Source: Hominisplanchenecus murintestinalis
Lineage (GTDB): Bacteria > Bacillota > Clostridia > Lachnospirales > Lachnospiraceae
Length of the DNA: 39,458 bases
Direction: 5' to 3'
NCBI GenBank assembly: GCA_004793585.1
Contig: SRZB01000033.1
Coordinates: forward strand, 1-39,458
In this document: one piece after another, positions 16,638-25,805 of the stretch
Layout of the letters: every line of letters starts with the position of its first letter
Position numbering within the stretch: position 1 is the first letter of the stretch
Notes under the pieces: generated by a model
The model's database searches: none
What the model was told of the DNA's origin: nothing
What the model saw: only the letters and a program-made list of their open reading frames with translations
Position numbers and translations under genes: made by a program

Positions 16638-17530
16638 TTTTTCTGCCTCCTCGCAGTCCCCTTTTCAACCATATATACCGGATGATAAGACAATTTCGCC
16701 TGACGCAGCCCCTCTGCCCCGGTATCTTCCTCCCGGTTAATATAGGTAAACCCTTCCGTCTCGTGAATTACAAACTGCTGGTTAATCATGGGATACGCCC
16801 CCGGCACATCTGCAAATGCTTTCTCTACATGCACCACCACCGTATCCTCGTTCAGCGCTTCCCCGATGGAAAATGCCACAACCCTGCCCTCGGCGCGCAG
16901 CAGGCCGCCCCGCATCCCCAGTTCCTCAAAGAGCCGCAGGTAATTCAAGGTTACGCACATTTCTGCATTTTTTTCCTCATCCTCTTCACATCCGTTATTC
17001 TTTCTCCACTGCAGCGCCATCTGAAAACACTCTTCTTTATTTTCAGCCGTAATCGACTCATATTTCCAGTCAGGATACAATTTCTGAAATTTATTCACAT
17101 GATTTTTCTTCCCGTGATACTTTTTCCCTGAAAGGTTCGCCAGCTTTTCCCTCTCATAAACATAATCTGCCGCATCTCTGTTATATACAATCTCATACTC
17201 TCCGGGGTACAGCCTGTCCATCATCTCAAACTGCTCTTTCGTAATCAGATGGTAATGATATTCCAGTCTCTGTTCCTTACACCAGGCGTCAATCGCCTCC
17301 ATCGCCCGCTGAATGTTCTTTTCGTCGCCCAGCGGAAATGTGAAGCCAGGTTCTTCTCCTTCGGATTTGTACACCAGCATATCCTCTATAATAGCAAACT
17401 TCACGCTATAATGCCGTGACCAAAGATACGTATTCGCAAAAGTAAATTCGCAGCTTCTGGAATGCTGCCTGTGCAGATAGCTCTCAATCAGTTCCTTATC
17501 TTCTAATTCCGGTCTTTTAAATTCAATCAT
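16634..17530 (-). CDS. DUF2156 protein (lysyltransferase C-terminal-like acyltransferase fold)
   Basis: A 298-residue cytosolic protein that matches the DUF2156 family (PF09924), the double-GNAT-like fold found at the C-terminus of phosphatidylglycerol lysyltransferases. Typical elements are CEFTFANTYLWSRHY near the N-terminus, KLANLSGKKYHGKKNHVNKF in the middle, a VVAFSIGEAL strand and the closing YINREEDTGAEGLRQAKLSYHP. No membrane segments precede the fold, so it is not a full MprF. Stand-alone members may transfer aminoacyl groups from charged tRNA, but this is inference. It starts behind GAGGAG and heads the operon that runs on to the two aminotransferases. Confidence 0.85.
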   Translation of the reverse strand: MIEFKRPELEDKELIESYLHRQHSRSCEFTFANTYLWSRHYSVKFAIIEDMLVYKSEGEEPGFTFPLGDEKNIQRAMEAIDAWCKEQRLEYHYHLITKEQFEMMDRLYPGEYEIVYNRDAADYVYEREKLANLSGKKYHGKKNHVNKFQKLYPDWKYESITAENKEECFQMALQWRKNNGCEEDEEKNAEMCVTLNYLRLFEELGMRGGLLRAEGRVVAFSIGEALNEDTVVVHVEKAFADVPGAYPMINQQFVIHETEGFTYINREEDTGAEGLRQAKLSYHPVYMVEKGTARRQKK

Positions 17531-17557
17531 AAGTCTCCTCTTCGATACGATGTATTA

Positions 17558-17599
17558 GGAAGCGGTCTGTCTCCGTATATCACAGAGCAGGCCGCTTCC
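17558..17599 (-). other. Hairpin upstream of the DUF2156 gene
   Basis: GGAAGCGG (17558-17565) pairs with CCGCTTCC (17592-17599), extended inward by CTG/CAG. No clear T-run follows on the minus strand, so terminator function for glmM is uncertain. Confidence 0.45.
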
Positions 17600-17625
17600 A
17601 CTATGCAAAATTTGCATTTCTATAT

Positions 17626-17750
17626 CTAAGGAAACGCTGATTAAATCAGCATTTCCTTAGCGCCTCCGGCGGATGCACACGGATTTGCAGGGGAAACTGC
17701 TGCTTCGCAGCGCAAATCCGGTGCGGGAAACGCTTTAATCAGCGTTTCCC
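17626..17750. repeat. MITE-like palindromic element with 16-bp inverted termini
   Basis: GGAAACGCTGATTAAA at 17630-17645 is repeated as its exact complement at 17734-17749. Three hairpins lie in between: 17626-17660 (CTAAGGAAA and GCTGATT arms), 17681-17719 (GGATTTGC/GCAAATCC enclosing GCTGC/GCAGC) and 17725-17750 (GGGAAACGCT/AGCGTTTCCC). CTATAT is found on both sides (17620-17625 and 17750-17755), a possible target duplication. It carries no coding sequence. It sits between glmM and the DUF2156 gene and could also work as a transcription stop. Confidence 0.7.
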
Positions 17751-17767
17751 TATATATACGCGTTTCT

Positions 17768-19111
17768 TCAGACGGTAAGCTGCTCCTTCTTCATAACATC
17801 TTCCACCTGCTCCACATATTTTTTACAGAGCGTATCATCCAAAGCCTCCACCATAATGCGGATCACCGGCTCCGTCCCGCTCTCACGCACCAGGATCCTT
17901 CCCTCATCTCCCAGCGCTTCCGCCACAGCCTCCACAGCCTTTATAACTGCCGGATTTTCTCTGGCCGTTTTCTTATCCGCTACCCGGACATTTTTCAGAA
18001 GCTGTGGATAAATCCGCACCTCTGAGGTGAGCGCCGCCAGGCTCTGCTTACACTCCAGCATAGCTTCCATCACCATCAGGGACGTAAGGATTCCGTCTCC
18101 TGTAGTAGCATGTTTGCTGAAAATAATATGCCCGGACTGCTCGCCGCCAAGACAGTGCCCATTATTCATCATATTTTCATACACATATTTATCCCCAACC
18201 GCAGTCTTTTCATACGAAATTCCTGCTTTGTCGCACGCTTTGTAAAGTCCCAGGTTCGACATTACCGTCGTTACAATCGTATTATTGTTTAGTCTGCCCT
18301 CTTCCTTTAAATACTTTCCGCAGACATACAGAATCAAATCCCCATTTGCCACGTTTCCGTTTTCATCTACAGCAATACAGCGGTCTGCATCCCCGTCATA
18401 GGCAAATCCCACGTTCAGCCCATTATCCCTCACATATTTCTGCAATATCTGAATATGAGTCGAGCCGCAGTCCTTATTGATATTCGTACCGTTTGGCTCA
18501 TTACTGATCACATAAGTCCTTGCCCCAAGCGCATCAAACACACTCTTAGCAATAGCCGATGCGCTTCCGTTTGCGCAGTCCAGTCCGATTTTCATATTTT
18601 TAAACGAACGTGTAGCCAGGGAAATCAGATAACCAATATAGCGGTTTCTGCCAGCCACAAAGTCTATCGTGCGCCCAATATCGCCTCCCGTTGCCAGAGG
18701 CAGCTCTTCTACCTCTCCATCCAAATATGCCTCAATCTTCGCCTCCACTTCGGCTTCCAGTTTATATCCCATCCCGTTGATTACCTTGATTCCGTTGTCA
18801 TAAAATGGGTTATGGCTCGCAGAAATCATGATTCCGCAGTCAAATCCCTCGGTACGCACCACATAGGAAACGCTGGGCGTAGTCGTCACATGCAGCAGAT
18901 ACGCGTCCGCGCCCGAAGCCGTCAGCCCTGCCACCAGGGAATACTCAAACATGTAGCTGCTCCTTCGTGTATCCTTCCCAATTACAATCTGGGCTTTGTG
19001 GTTCCTTCCGTAATACCATCCGAGGAAACGCCCCACCTTAAAGGCATGTTCCACCGTCAGATTTACATTTGCTTCTCCTCGAAATCCGTCTGTTCCAAAA
19101 TATTTTCCCAT
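17768..19111 (-). CDS. glmM: Phosphoglucosamine mutase
   Basis: GlmM interconverts glucosamine-6-phosphate and glucosamine-1-phosphate on the way to UDP-GlcNAc, feeding peptidoglycan synthesis. The 447-residue protein starts MGKYFGTDGFRGEAN, has the phosphoserine loop ISASHNP with the catalytic serine near S99, the metal-binding DGDADR loop, the sugar-binding GGEQSGH and the C-terminal phosphate site RESGTEP. The ATG at 19111 after GGAG gives the standard N-terminus; the open frame up to 19204 is not family-like. A promoter at 19184-19212 is proposed. It lies downstream of prfA with a 142-base gap, probably as its own unit. Confidence 0.96.
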   Translation of the reverse strand: MGKYFGTDGFRGEANVNLTVEHAFKVGRFLGWYYGRNHKAQIVIGKDTRRSSYMFEYSLVAGLTASGADAYLLHVTTTPSVSYVVRTEGFDCGIMISASHNPFYDNGIKVINGMGYKLEAEVEAKIEAYLDGEVEELPLATGGDIGRTIDFVAGRNRYIGYLISLATRSFKNMKIGLDCANGSASAIAKSVFDALGARTYVISNEPNGTNINKDCGSTHIQILQKYVRDNGLNVGFAYDGDADRCIAVDENGNVANGDLILYVCGKYLKEEGRLNNNTIVTTVMSNLGLYKACDKAGISYEKTAVGDKYVYENMMNNGHCLGGEQSGHIIFSKHATTGDGILTSLMVMEAMLECKQSLAALTSEVRIYPQLLKNVRVADKKTARENPAVIKAVEAVAEALGDEGRILVRESGTEPVIRIMVEALDDTLCKKYVEQVEDVMKKEQLTV

Positions 19112-19183
19112 AATAATCTCCAATCCGCACTTCCCGGCACTGTCCTTCCTATGAATTATATGCCCTCTGTGCATATCTTCTAT

Positions 19184-19212
19184 AGTATACTTCCAGTTCC
19201 ACAAAAAAACAA
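19184..19212 (-). promoter_or_regulatory. Candidate promoter of glmM
   Basis: TTGTTT (19207-19212) and TATACT (19184-19189) on the minus strand are separated by 17 bases, about 70 bases upstream of the chosen start. The -35 box overlaps a run of seven T that may be the end of the prfA transcript. Confidence 0.5.
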
Positions 19213-19253
19213 CAGTCTGCGCCGTATTTCCGGATGCAGCAAATAGGACGCTG

Positions 19254-20327
19254 TCAGTTTTCGTTCATCTTCGCCAGCTTCGCGCTCTGGTCTGCCGCTA
19301 TCAGCGCATCGATAATCTCCTGAATATCCCCGTTCATAATTTTGTCCAGCTTATACAGGGTAAGATTGATGCGGTGGTCGGTTACGCGCCCTTGCGGAAA
19401 ATTGTAAGTACGGATTTTCTCGGAGCGGTCTCCTGTTCCAATCTGACTGCGCCTTGCTTCTGCTTCTGCATCATGCTGCTTCTGGCATTCTATATCGTAC
19501 AGCTTCGCGCGCAGCAGTGCAAATGCTTTATCTTTATTCTGAAGCTGTGACTTTTCTGTCTGGCTGTAGATTACGATACCTGTAGGATAATGGGTCAGGC
19601 GGACCGCTGAATCGGTGGTATTGACACACTGGCCTCCGTTTCCCGACGCGCGCATTACGTCAATACGCACATCTTTCTCATCAATCTGTACGTCTACTTC
19701 CTCGGCCTCCGGCATAACTGCCACCGTAATTGTGGACGTATGGATACGCCCTCCGGACTCTGTCTCAGGTACTCTCTGTACCCGGTGTACGCCGGATTCA
19801 TACTTCATCACCGAGTACGCCCCCTGTCCGTTTATCATAAAGGTAACGCTTTTCATACCACCGATACCAATTTCCTCACATTCCATCAGCTCCACTTTCC
19901 AGCGGTGATCTTCTGCAAAATGCACGTACATACGATAAATTTCTGCTGCGAACAGCGCTGCCTCATCTCCGCCTGCACCTGCACGTATTTCTACGATTAC
20001 GTTCTTGTCATCATTCGGGTCTTTCGGCAGCAGCAGAATCTTCATCTGGCTCTCCAGCTCCTCTACTCTCGCTTTTGAATCATTCAGCTCTTCTTTCGCC
20101 ATCTCACGCATTTCCTCATCAGACTCTTCTTCAAGCATGGCAAGGGAATCTTCGATGTTCTGTTTACACTGTTTATATTCTTTATATGCCTCCACAATCG
20201 GCGTAAGGCTGCTCTGCTCTTTCATCAGTTTACGAAAACGCTCCGGGTTGTTGGCAACGTCCGGCTCGCTCAGCTCGCTCATAATTTCCTCATACCGAAT
20301 CAATAAATCTTCTAATTTGTCAAACAT
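19254..20327 (-). CDS. prfA: Peptide chain release factor 1
   Basis: RF1 recognises UAA and UAG in the ribosomal A site and triggers peptide release. The 357-residue protein has the family's N-terminal coiled domain, the [16 protein letters not shown] block and the catalytic GGQ in [25 protein letters not shown]. The commoner form of this loop is SGAGGQHVN; the N and C here are small departures next to an intact GGQ. The start follows AGGAGGAAGAG. It is directly downstream of prmC, whose product methylates the GGQ glutamine, so substrate and modifying enzyme are made together. Confidence 0.97.
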   Translation of the reverse strand: MFDKLEDLLIRYEEIMSELSEPDVANNPERFRKLMKEQSSLTPIVEAYKEYKQCKQNIEDSLAMLEEESDEEMREMAKEELNDSKARVEELESQMKILLLPKDPNDDKNVIVEIRAGAGGDEAALFAAEIYRMYVHFAEDHRWKVELMECEEIGIGGMKSVTFMINGQGAYSVMKYESGVHRVQRVPETESGGRIHTSTITVAVMPEAEEVDVQIDEKDVRIDVMRASGNGGQCVNTTDSAVRLTHYPTGIVIYSQTEKSQLQNKDKAFALLRAKLYDIECQKQHDAEAEARRSQIGTGDRSEKIRTYNFPQGRVTDHRINLTLYKLDKIMNGDIQEIIDALIAADQSAKLAKMNEN

Positions 20328-20380
20328 TTCTCTTCCTCCTGCTTATGGTTTCACAATCATTCAGCTGATCCCGGGCTGCT

Positions 20381-21238
20381 TTATGGTTTTCGCTCCAGCC
20401 TTCCTTTTACCACCCGGTCAAGCCCCGCCAAGTCTTTGCAGACAGCCACATGGCTGAATCCCGCATTTCTCATCAGCTCCGATACCTGTTCTCCCTGGCT
20501 GCAGCCGATTTCAAACATCAGCCATCCTCCCTCTTTCAGATATCCAGAGCTCTCCTCTGTTATTTTGCGGTAAAAATACAGCCCGTCCTCCCGCCCGTCG
20601 AGCGCTGTTCTCGGCTCAAACAGCCGTACTTCTTCCATCAGCTCTTCAATCTCCGCCGAAGGGATATAAGGCGGATTTGACACGATAATATCAAACTGCC
20701 CTTTCACCGATTCAAACAGATTTCCTTGAACAAAGGTTATCTCTGCTTCCTGGCGCCGGGCATTTTCCCCGGCTGTCTCCAGTGCCTCTCCTGACAAATC
20801 GCTTGCCACCGCTTTCATACCGGGAACCAGCTTCACAAGACTGATGGCTATACATCCTGAACCTGTACACATATCCAGCAGCTTCATGCCGGGACGCGCT
20901 GCTTTCATCACTTCCTCCACCAGAATTTCCGTATCCTGGCGGGGAATCAATACTTTATTATTTACAAAAAAAGGGATTCCCATGAATTCCTGTTCCCCTG
21001 TAATGTACTGCAAAGGTACATGAGTCCCGCGCTGCTCCAGCTCCTGTGTATACGCCGTATGAAGTCTCTCTCCTATCTCTTCCTGCCGGTTCATCAGGAA
21101 CCAGGCACGGTTCACCTTTTCCCCATGCTCTTTCTTTAATATATCCTCTAAGAGATACCATGCATCCAGGGCCGCATCCGGAATTTCTCTCTCTTCCAGA
21201 TACTTCTCACCGGTTTTCAGTGCTTCCCAAAGCGTCAT
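20381..21238 (-). CDS. prmC: Release factor glutamine methyltransferase
   Basis: PrmC N5-methylates the glutamine of the GGQ motif in RF1 and RF2 using SAM. The 285 residues comprise an N-terminal helical domain that binds the release factor (with LQYITGEQEFMGIPFFVN and VLIPRQDTEILVE), the SAM motif LLDMCTGSGCIAISL and the catalytic NPPY in IVSNPPYIPSAEI. The start overlaps the DUF1385 stop by 4 bases (ATGA), so the two are translationally coupled. prfA follows after 53 bases. Confidence 0.96.
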   Translation of the reverse strand: MTLWEALKTGEKYLEEREIPDAALDAWYLLEDILKKEHGEKVNRAWFLMNRQEEIGERLHTAYTQELEQRGTHVPLQYITGEQEFMGIPFFVNNKVLIPRQDTEILVEEVMKAARPGMKLLDMCTGSGCIAISLVKLVPGMKAVASDLSGEALETAGENARRQEAEITFVQGNLFESVKGQFDIIVSNPPYIPSAEIEELMEEVRLFEPRTALDGREDGLYFYRKITEESSGYLKEGGWLMFEIGCSQGEQVSELMRNAGFSHVAVCKDLAGLDRVVKGRLERKP

Positions 21239-22194
21239 GGTTTCTCCCTTCTCTCTTCTTCATAGTGTTTCCCAAAATTCTCCGTCAAATATGCCTTCCA
21301 GTCAAATACTGCCTCTACCGAGCAAATCGCCACTTCTATCATAGATTCGTCCGGTTCTTTCGTCGTCAGGTTCTGCATCCACAGTCCGGGCTTGCTCAAG
21401 ATTTCCACCACACGGTTCTCGCTTCGCCCTGCCAGCCGAATAAATTCATAGGAAATCCCTGCAATCACTGGTACCAGAAGAATACGTACGATAACTCTCC
21501 ACAGTGGGGACTCCACGCGGATAAACAAAAACAGCACCACACTGATTAGCATCACGATAAGCAGAAAGCTTGTGCCGCAGCGTTTATGCTGCTTTGAGCT
21601 TTCCATAACATTTTCCACATTCAAATCCAAGCCATGCTCAATGCAGTTTATACATTTATGCTCTGCCCCATGATACTGGAACACCCGCTGGATATCTTTC
21701 ATTCTGGAAATCAGCAGAATGTATCCAATAAACAGGCACAGACGCACCGCTCCTTCAAAAAGTCCCAGAAGCATCTGGGAATCCGTAAACCGCCGAAACA
21801 GATTGGAAACGAAATAAGGCAGTACCATAAAGAGACCTACTGCCAGAAGGATAGAGAAAACCACGGTTACTCCCATAATCAGGGAATCCCTTTTCTCCTG
21901 CTCCTCTTTGCTCACCGCGCGCCGCTTCGGGTTTTCCTCCTCTGCTTCTTCCATAAAAAAGCCCGCCGAATAAGTCAATGTTTTCATCCCTAACACCAGA
22001 GAATCTACGAAATTGAATACACCGCGGATAATCGGCAGCGAAAGTATTTTCTTGTTTTTAATAAAACCCTCATGGCTGTCTGTCTTGACTACAATTTCCC
22101 CGTCCTCTTTGCGGACGGCTACCGCATATCGGCTGCCATTTTTCATCATGACTCCTTCCATAACTGCCTGGCCGCCAATATTGGATGACTTCAT
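21235..22194 (-). CDS. DUF1385 membrane protein (YqhQ-like)
   Basis: About 319 residues of the DUF1385 family. The conserved N-terminus SSNIGGQAVMEGVMMKNGSRYAVAVR is intact. Hydrophobic segments follow around LIMGVTVVFSILLAVGLFMVLPYFV, LCLFIGYILLI and the FLLIVMLISVVLFLFI stretch, and between them lies the invariant FQYHGAEHKCINCIEHG, whose histidines and cysteines suggest a metal or redox site. The family's function is not established. The start may be the ATG at 22194 or the one at 22200; AAGGGA upstream fits either, and the frame is open further to 22248. It lies between rpmE and prmC, a gene order widely kept in Clostridia. Confidence 0.88.
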   Translation of the reverse strand: MKSSNIGGQAVMEGVMMKNGSRYAVAVRKEDGEIVVKTDSHEGFIKNKKILSLPIIRGVFNFVDSLVLGMKTLTYSAGFFMEEAEEENPKRRAVSKEEQEKRDSLIMGVTVVFSILLAVGLFMVLPYFVSNLFRRFTDSQMLLGLFEGAVRLCLFIGYILLISRMKDIQRVFQYHGAEHKCINCIEHGLDLNVENVMESSKQHKRCGTSFLLIVMLISVVLFLFIRVESPLWRVIVRILLVPVIAGISYEFIRLAGRSENRVVEILSKPGLWMQNLTTKEPDESMIEVAICSVEAVFDWKAYLTENFGKHYEEERREKP

Positions 22195-22263
22195 ATACAT
22201 CTGTCCCTTCTTTAAATAGTAAAATGGGCTGAGATTTTCCAACCTCAACCCTATCTTTACATC

Positions 22264-22470
22264 CTATTTGTTTGTAATACCATACTTCCTGTTGAACTTG
22301 TCGATACGTCCGCGTGCCGCAGCCGTCTTTTGCTGTCCTGTGTAGAATGAATGACATTTTGAACAAATTTCCACATGGATATCTTTCTTTGTTGAACCCG
22401 TTACAAATGTATTTCCGCAGTTGCAGGTAACGGTTGCCTGATGGTACTCTGGATGGATTCCTTCTCTCAT
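22264..22470 (-). CDS. rpmE: 50S ribosomal protein L31
   Basis: A 68-residue L31 that sits at the central protuberance of the large subunit and bridges to the small subunit. It is the zinc-binding form, with cysteines C16, C18, C36 and C39 (CNC and CSKC). The start [10 protein letters not shown] follows GAGGTG at the right spacing; the open frame up to 22590 is leader sequence. The C-terminus [11 protein letters not shown] is typical. It is the first gene of the rpmE-DUF1385-prmC-prfA operon and has a long 5' leader (22471-22662). Confidence 0.96.
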   Translation of the reverse strand: MREGIHPEYHQATVTCNCGNTFVTGSTKKDIHVEICSKCHSFYTGQQKTAAARGRIDKFNRKYGITNK

Positions 22471-22662
22471 GATTTTCACCTCATTTTTATTATTCGTGAA
22501 CTGCTTATCTGTATTTCCTCCGCAAAACCTATTTTCTGCGGTATACAAACCTGTTTCCGGCCAATGCTGCTCCTCCTGTTTCCACAGCAAGATATCCCGG
22601 ACTACCCCTGTAAGTCCCTACAGTTACGCTGTATGCCATAAAACACGCATCATATAAACAGC
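22471..22662 (-). ncRNA. Long structured 5' leader of rpmE (candidate L31 autoregulatory leader)
   Basis: The promoter at 22669-22697 predicts a leader of about 190 nt. On the minus strand it holds several possible helices: CTGTA/TACAG with a short loop, TGCTG/CAGCA enclosing CTGT/ACAG, and CCGC/GCGG with AAAA/TTTT close to the ribosome site. L31 leaders in Firmicutes are known to be regulated by L31 itself; I see position and folding potential, not a proven match to that motif. Confidence 0.45.
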
Positions 22663-22668
22663 GATTGC

Positions 22669-22697
22669 ATTATAGCATAGCCTTTCAAAAAATGCAA
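22669..22697 (-). promoter_or_regulatory. Promoter of the rpmE operon
   Basis: On the minus strand TTGCAT (22692-22697) and TATAAT (22669-22674) are separated by 17 bases. The stretch lies between the rpmE leader and the stop codon of the export permease gene. Confidence 0.78.
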
Positions 22698-22704
22698 GTT
22701 CTTT

Positions 22705-23964
22705 TTACTCGTGCCGCAAAGCGTCAATCGGGTTCAGATTTGCTGCCTTTATAGATGGCAGCAGGCCGAAAATGATTCCGATCAACATAGAGAACAGCAC
22801 AGACACAATAATGGACGGGATGCTAATTGCCACCGGAATATCCGCCATTTTTGATATTACTTCCGCCATGACGATTCCTGCCGCCACGCCAACAATTCCT
22901 CCCATGCTGGTCAACACCGCGGCTTCTGTCAGGAACTGCCCCAAGATCCTCTTCTTCTTCGCCCCGATTGCCTTTTTCAATCCAATCTCACTGGTTCGCT
23001 CTGTAACAGATACCAGCATAATATTCATAACGCCGATACCTCCTACTAAAAGGGAAATGCTGGCGATCCAAATGAGCTGAATATTTGTCGCCTCACTGAG
23101 CGCCTGCTGGTCTTTCGCCTGTTCCAGCACGTCCTTTGACTTGTACTTAATCTCCGAATCTGACACAGACAGGTACGGATTCAGGATATCCGCCGTCTTT
23201 TTCCCCGCCTTCGTCATAGCGTCCACGCTCGTCGCTTTCACGACCACATTCTGCGGCTCGTCATACTGGTAGACAATTCCCCAGGCAGACGCAGGCAGAT
23301 ACACGATACCGCTGGCCTGCTCTCCCATATATGTCTCATAATCTTCCATGCTGTTAATGACTGGTTCAAACTCATCTTTCTTCTGCGCCACCCCGACAAC
23401 CGTAAATGGCTCGCCTTTAATCTCAATTGTTTTTCCCAGGGCGCTCTCTTCCTGAAACAAACTGCTCGCTGCTGTCTGATCCAAAATCGCTACCTTATGG
23501 AAGTTCGTAAAATCTTCTTCCAGGAACTGCCGCCCTGTACGTACCATGTAGCCACAGGTAGAAAAATAATTCTCAGTTACCCCCAGCACATTTGCGCCCT
23601 GCAGCCCTTTATCCCGATAAAAGACGCCTTCTGCATAAGCACGGCTGTTGTACAGCGTTACACTTTCCACCTCATCTAAATCTTCAATCTGCTGCCGTAC
23701 TTCCTCACTGATTACCGGAATTCCCTGTGGCGCGGGGCTATAATCATAGAATTCATAGGGCCAGTCACCCTGATAAATACGCACGTTCACCGTATTATTT
23801 CCGGCTCCCAGGAGATTTTCTTTAATCTGCTCATTCGTACCCTGAATCGTCGATACAATAGAAATGATGGAGGCAATACCGATAATGATACCGAGCATCG
23901 TCAGAAATGAACGCATTTTGTGCGACCACACTCCCTGTAAGGATAACCGTATATTTTCTAACAT
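22705..23964 (-). CDS. MacB-like ABC transporter permease
   Basis: A 419-residue permease of the FtsX/MacB type. The N-terminal MLENIRLSLQGVWSHKMRSFLTMLGIIIGIASIISIVS is the family's cytosolic amphipathic stretch and first membrane helix. A large extracytoplasmic MacB_PCD-type domain of about 220 residues follows, then three C-terminal helices with the FtsX signature (VGGIGVMNIMLVSVTERTSEIGLKKAIGA). Such permeases do not pump across the membrane; they use ATP to move substrates outside, through a partner adaptor. It follows the larger adaptor gene and is last in the four-gene operon. The substrate could be a peptide, lantibiotic-like toxin or lipid; unknown. Confidence 0.92.
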   Translation of the reverse strand: MLENIRLSLQGVWSHKMRSFLTMLGIIIGIASIISIVSTIQGTNEQIKENLLGAGNNTVNVRIYQGDWPYEFYDYSPAPQGIPVISEEVRQQIEDLDEVESVTLYNSRAYAEGVFYRDKGLQGANVLGVTENYFSTCGYMVRTGRQFLEEDFTNFHKVAILDQTAASSLFQEESALGKTIEIKGEPFTVVGVAQKKDEFEPVINSMEDYETYMGEQASGIVYLPASAWGIVYQYDEPQNVVVKATSVDAMTKAGKKTADILNPYLSVSDSEIKYKSKDVLEQAKDQQALSEATNIQLIWIASISLLVGGIGVMNIMLVSVTERTSEIGLKKAIGAKKKRILGQFLTEAAVLTSMGGIVGVAAGIVMAEVISKMADIPVAISIPSIIVSVLFSMLIGIIFGLLPSIKAANLNPIDALRHE

Positions 23965-23975
23965 GCTTCCACCTC

Positions 23976-25805
23976 CTATTCCGGCACTTCGCCGGCTTCG
24001 TCTTCATCTATTTTTACTTTTGCGCCTTCTGTCACGTTCTTTCCATACGGAAACGCAATGTTATCCTCCAGGCTCAGCCCGCTTTTTATTTCGATATTCG
24101 TAGAATAAACTGTAGCTCCTGTCTTTACATACTGCTTCACCAGACGGTTGTTTTCATCTGCCTTATACACATAACTCTGCCCGTTCTCTGAACGGATATA
24201 AGCTTTGTACAGGTAGATTGCAGAACTATTCCCTCCGGTATTCCCATCCAGGGTCAGATCCACCCACTCCATATTCGTGAGCCCCGTGGAATCTTCGATA
24301 TATGCCATAAAGGGATATTTGGATCCCGTAGGTTCACCGCTGTTATAATAATTATTTTCCGTATCCGGATATTCTGAAATCTCCGTGATTTCCGCAGTAA
24401 AGTTCATACCGCTCTCATAGGACATCCCTGTCATGGTAGTGCCGACTTTTACCTCGCCCAGTTTCAGCTCGTTAATCGTCCCCCTCACATACATTCCTTC
24501 GTTGCTGGTGACAGATATAAAAGCTTTTCCATCCACTTCACCCACTTCCGGATCCCCCACAGCCTTCACAATGCCGTTAATAGACGCTTTCACAACTGCC
24601 GCATCCGTCTTACGTTTCGCCTGCTTCACCCGGATGTTTGCTTCCCGCAAATCCAGCTTCAAATCTTTAATTTCATCTTCTTTTTCTTTAATGGCTTCCT
24701 TCAGTTCTGTCACTGTATAAACGTCATCGCCAAAATCATCCCCGCCCCATATATCATCGCCCGGGTCATCAGGCTCTTCCGTTTCCGGCTCGTCTATCTG
24801 CGGCACATTTTTCGTCACACCGTCGCTCCCGAATGTCCAGGTAATATCCGGTGCATAAGGTTTATCTGCTTTCACCGTACCGTTGATACTGATAGACTTC
24901 ACAAACCCGCCGTTCACGGAATCACCTTCCCGAATTTCAAGGATTGCATAACTTCCTTCTCCGTCTCCGTTCATTCCTCCATTTTTTCGTGAAGTTCCCA
25001 GTTCATTAAAGCCCAGTATTTTATTCATAAAAGACGCATAAATTGTCGTGCCCTCTTTACAGAAAAATATATATGGGTCATCTTTCGTCCCCGTGCCCTT
25101 ATAAGGCTTGGAATCATAATTCAGCTTTTTATATGCTTTTACCTGGCCAAGCGGAGATTTCTCACTCTCTGTCTCCTGCTCCGGTCCTGGAACTTCCCCG
25201 CTTGGCTGTGTTTCCGGCTGTGTTTCCGGTGCAAACGTTTCCGGCGGAGGCGTCTCTGTCTGCACAGGCTCTGTCGATGGCGGCTGTGTCTCCGGCGCAG
25301 GTGTTTCTGTCTGCACTGACTCACTTTCCGTTGCTGTTATAACCATCCTGGTTTTTGCAAGAACCACCCCATGATTCCCTGAGGCATCGCCATACTGATT
25401 ATCCGCTACCGGGGTGATTTTTTTCAATTTCTCCAGCTCCTGCTGCGCTGCCTTGATCTTCAGTTTAATAGACTGCCGATCCAGCTTTTCCGATTCCAGA
25501 TCAAGTTCCAGCAGCGTTGTATCATAAGCGAGAAGTTTATCGCCAATCTTTACTTTGTCCCCTTCTTTTACATACACCTTATCAATAACTTCCCCATCTG
25601 TAAGATGAACTTCCTGGTTCGCATTTGCTGTAATCATACCGGAAGTAGAAGTCCCGTCTCCCCACCAGCCCGAATTCAGACTGGATACGGAAATAACTTC
25701 CACAGGATCCGCATTGCTCTTCACGATATGGTAAACGCCATATCCACCGCCGATTACCAGGACAGCCGCCCCTACGCCGGCCGCTATAAGTGTTTTCCTT
25801 TTCAT
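23976..25805 (-). CDS. Membrane-fusion adaptor protein with Pro/Thr/Glu-rich insert and extra beta-rich domain
   Basis: A 609-residue HlyD/MacA-type adaptor. It has an N-terminal membrane anchor (TLIAAGVGAAVLVIGGGYGVYHIV), a lipoyl half-motif (GEVIDKVYVKEGDKVKIGDKLLAYDT), and a first coiled-coil strand ending EKLKKI. Then comes a Pro/Thr/Glu-rich stretch near residues 150-215 and an inserted domain (KLNYDSKPYKGTGTKDDPYIFF onward). A second coil (LKEAIKEKEDEIKDLKLDL) leads to the second lipoyl half (VKASINGIVKAVGDPEVGEV) and the beta-barrel. Ordinary adaptors are about 350-480 residues, so the insert inside the hairpin is unusual. It overlaps the ATPase gene by 4 bases (ATGA). Probably it links the permease to the cell wall layer; the insert's role is unknown. 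Confidence 0.88.
   Translation of the reverse strand: MKRKTLIAAGVGAAVLVIGGGYGVYHIVKSNADPVEVISVSSLNSGWWGDGTSTSGMITANANQEVHLTDGEVIDKVYVKEGDKVKIGDKLLAYDTTLLELDLESEKLDRQSIKLKIKAAQQELEKLKKITPVADNQYGDASGNHGVVLAKTRMVITATESESVQTETPAPETQPPSTEPVQTETPPPETFAPETQPETQPSGEVPGPEQETESEKSPLGQVKAYKKLNYDSKPYKGTGTKDDPYIFFCKEGTTIYASFMNKILGFNELGTSRKNGGMNGDGEGSYAILEIREGDSVNGGFVKSISINGTVKADKPYAPDITWTFGSDGVTKNVPQIDEPETEEPDDPGDDIWGGDDFGDDVYTVTELKEAIKEKEDEIKDLKLDLREANIRVKQAKRKTDAAVVKASINGIVKAVGDPEVGEVDGKAFISVTSNEGMYVRGTINELKLGEVKVGTTMTGMSYESGMNFTAEITEISEYPDTENNYYNSGEPTGSKYPFMAYIEDSTGLTNMEWVDLTLDGNTGGNSSAIYLYKAYIRSENGQSYVYKADENNRLVKQYVKTGATVYSTNIEIKSGLSLEDNIAFPYGKNVTEGAKVKIDEDEAGEVPE

Noticed and set aside
18455-19246. 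Plus-strand 263-codon frame opposite glmM
   Set aside because: Antisense shadow of a gene with all catalytic motifs in place.
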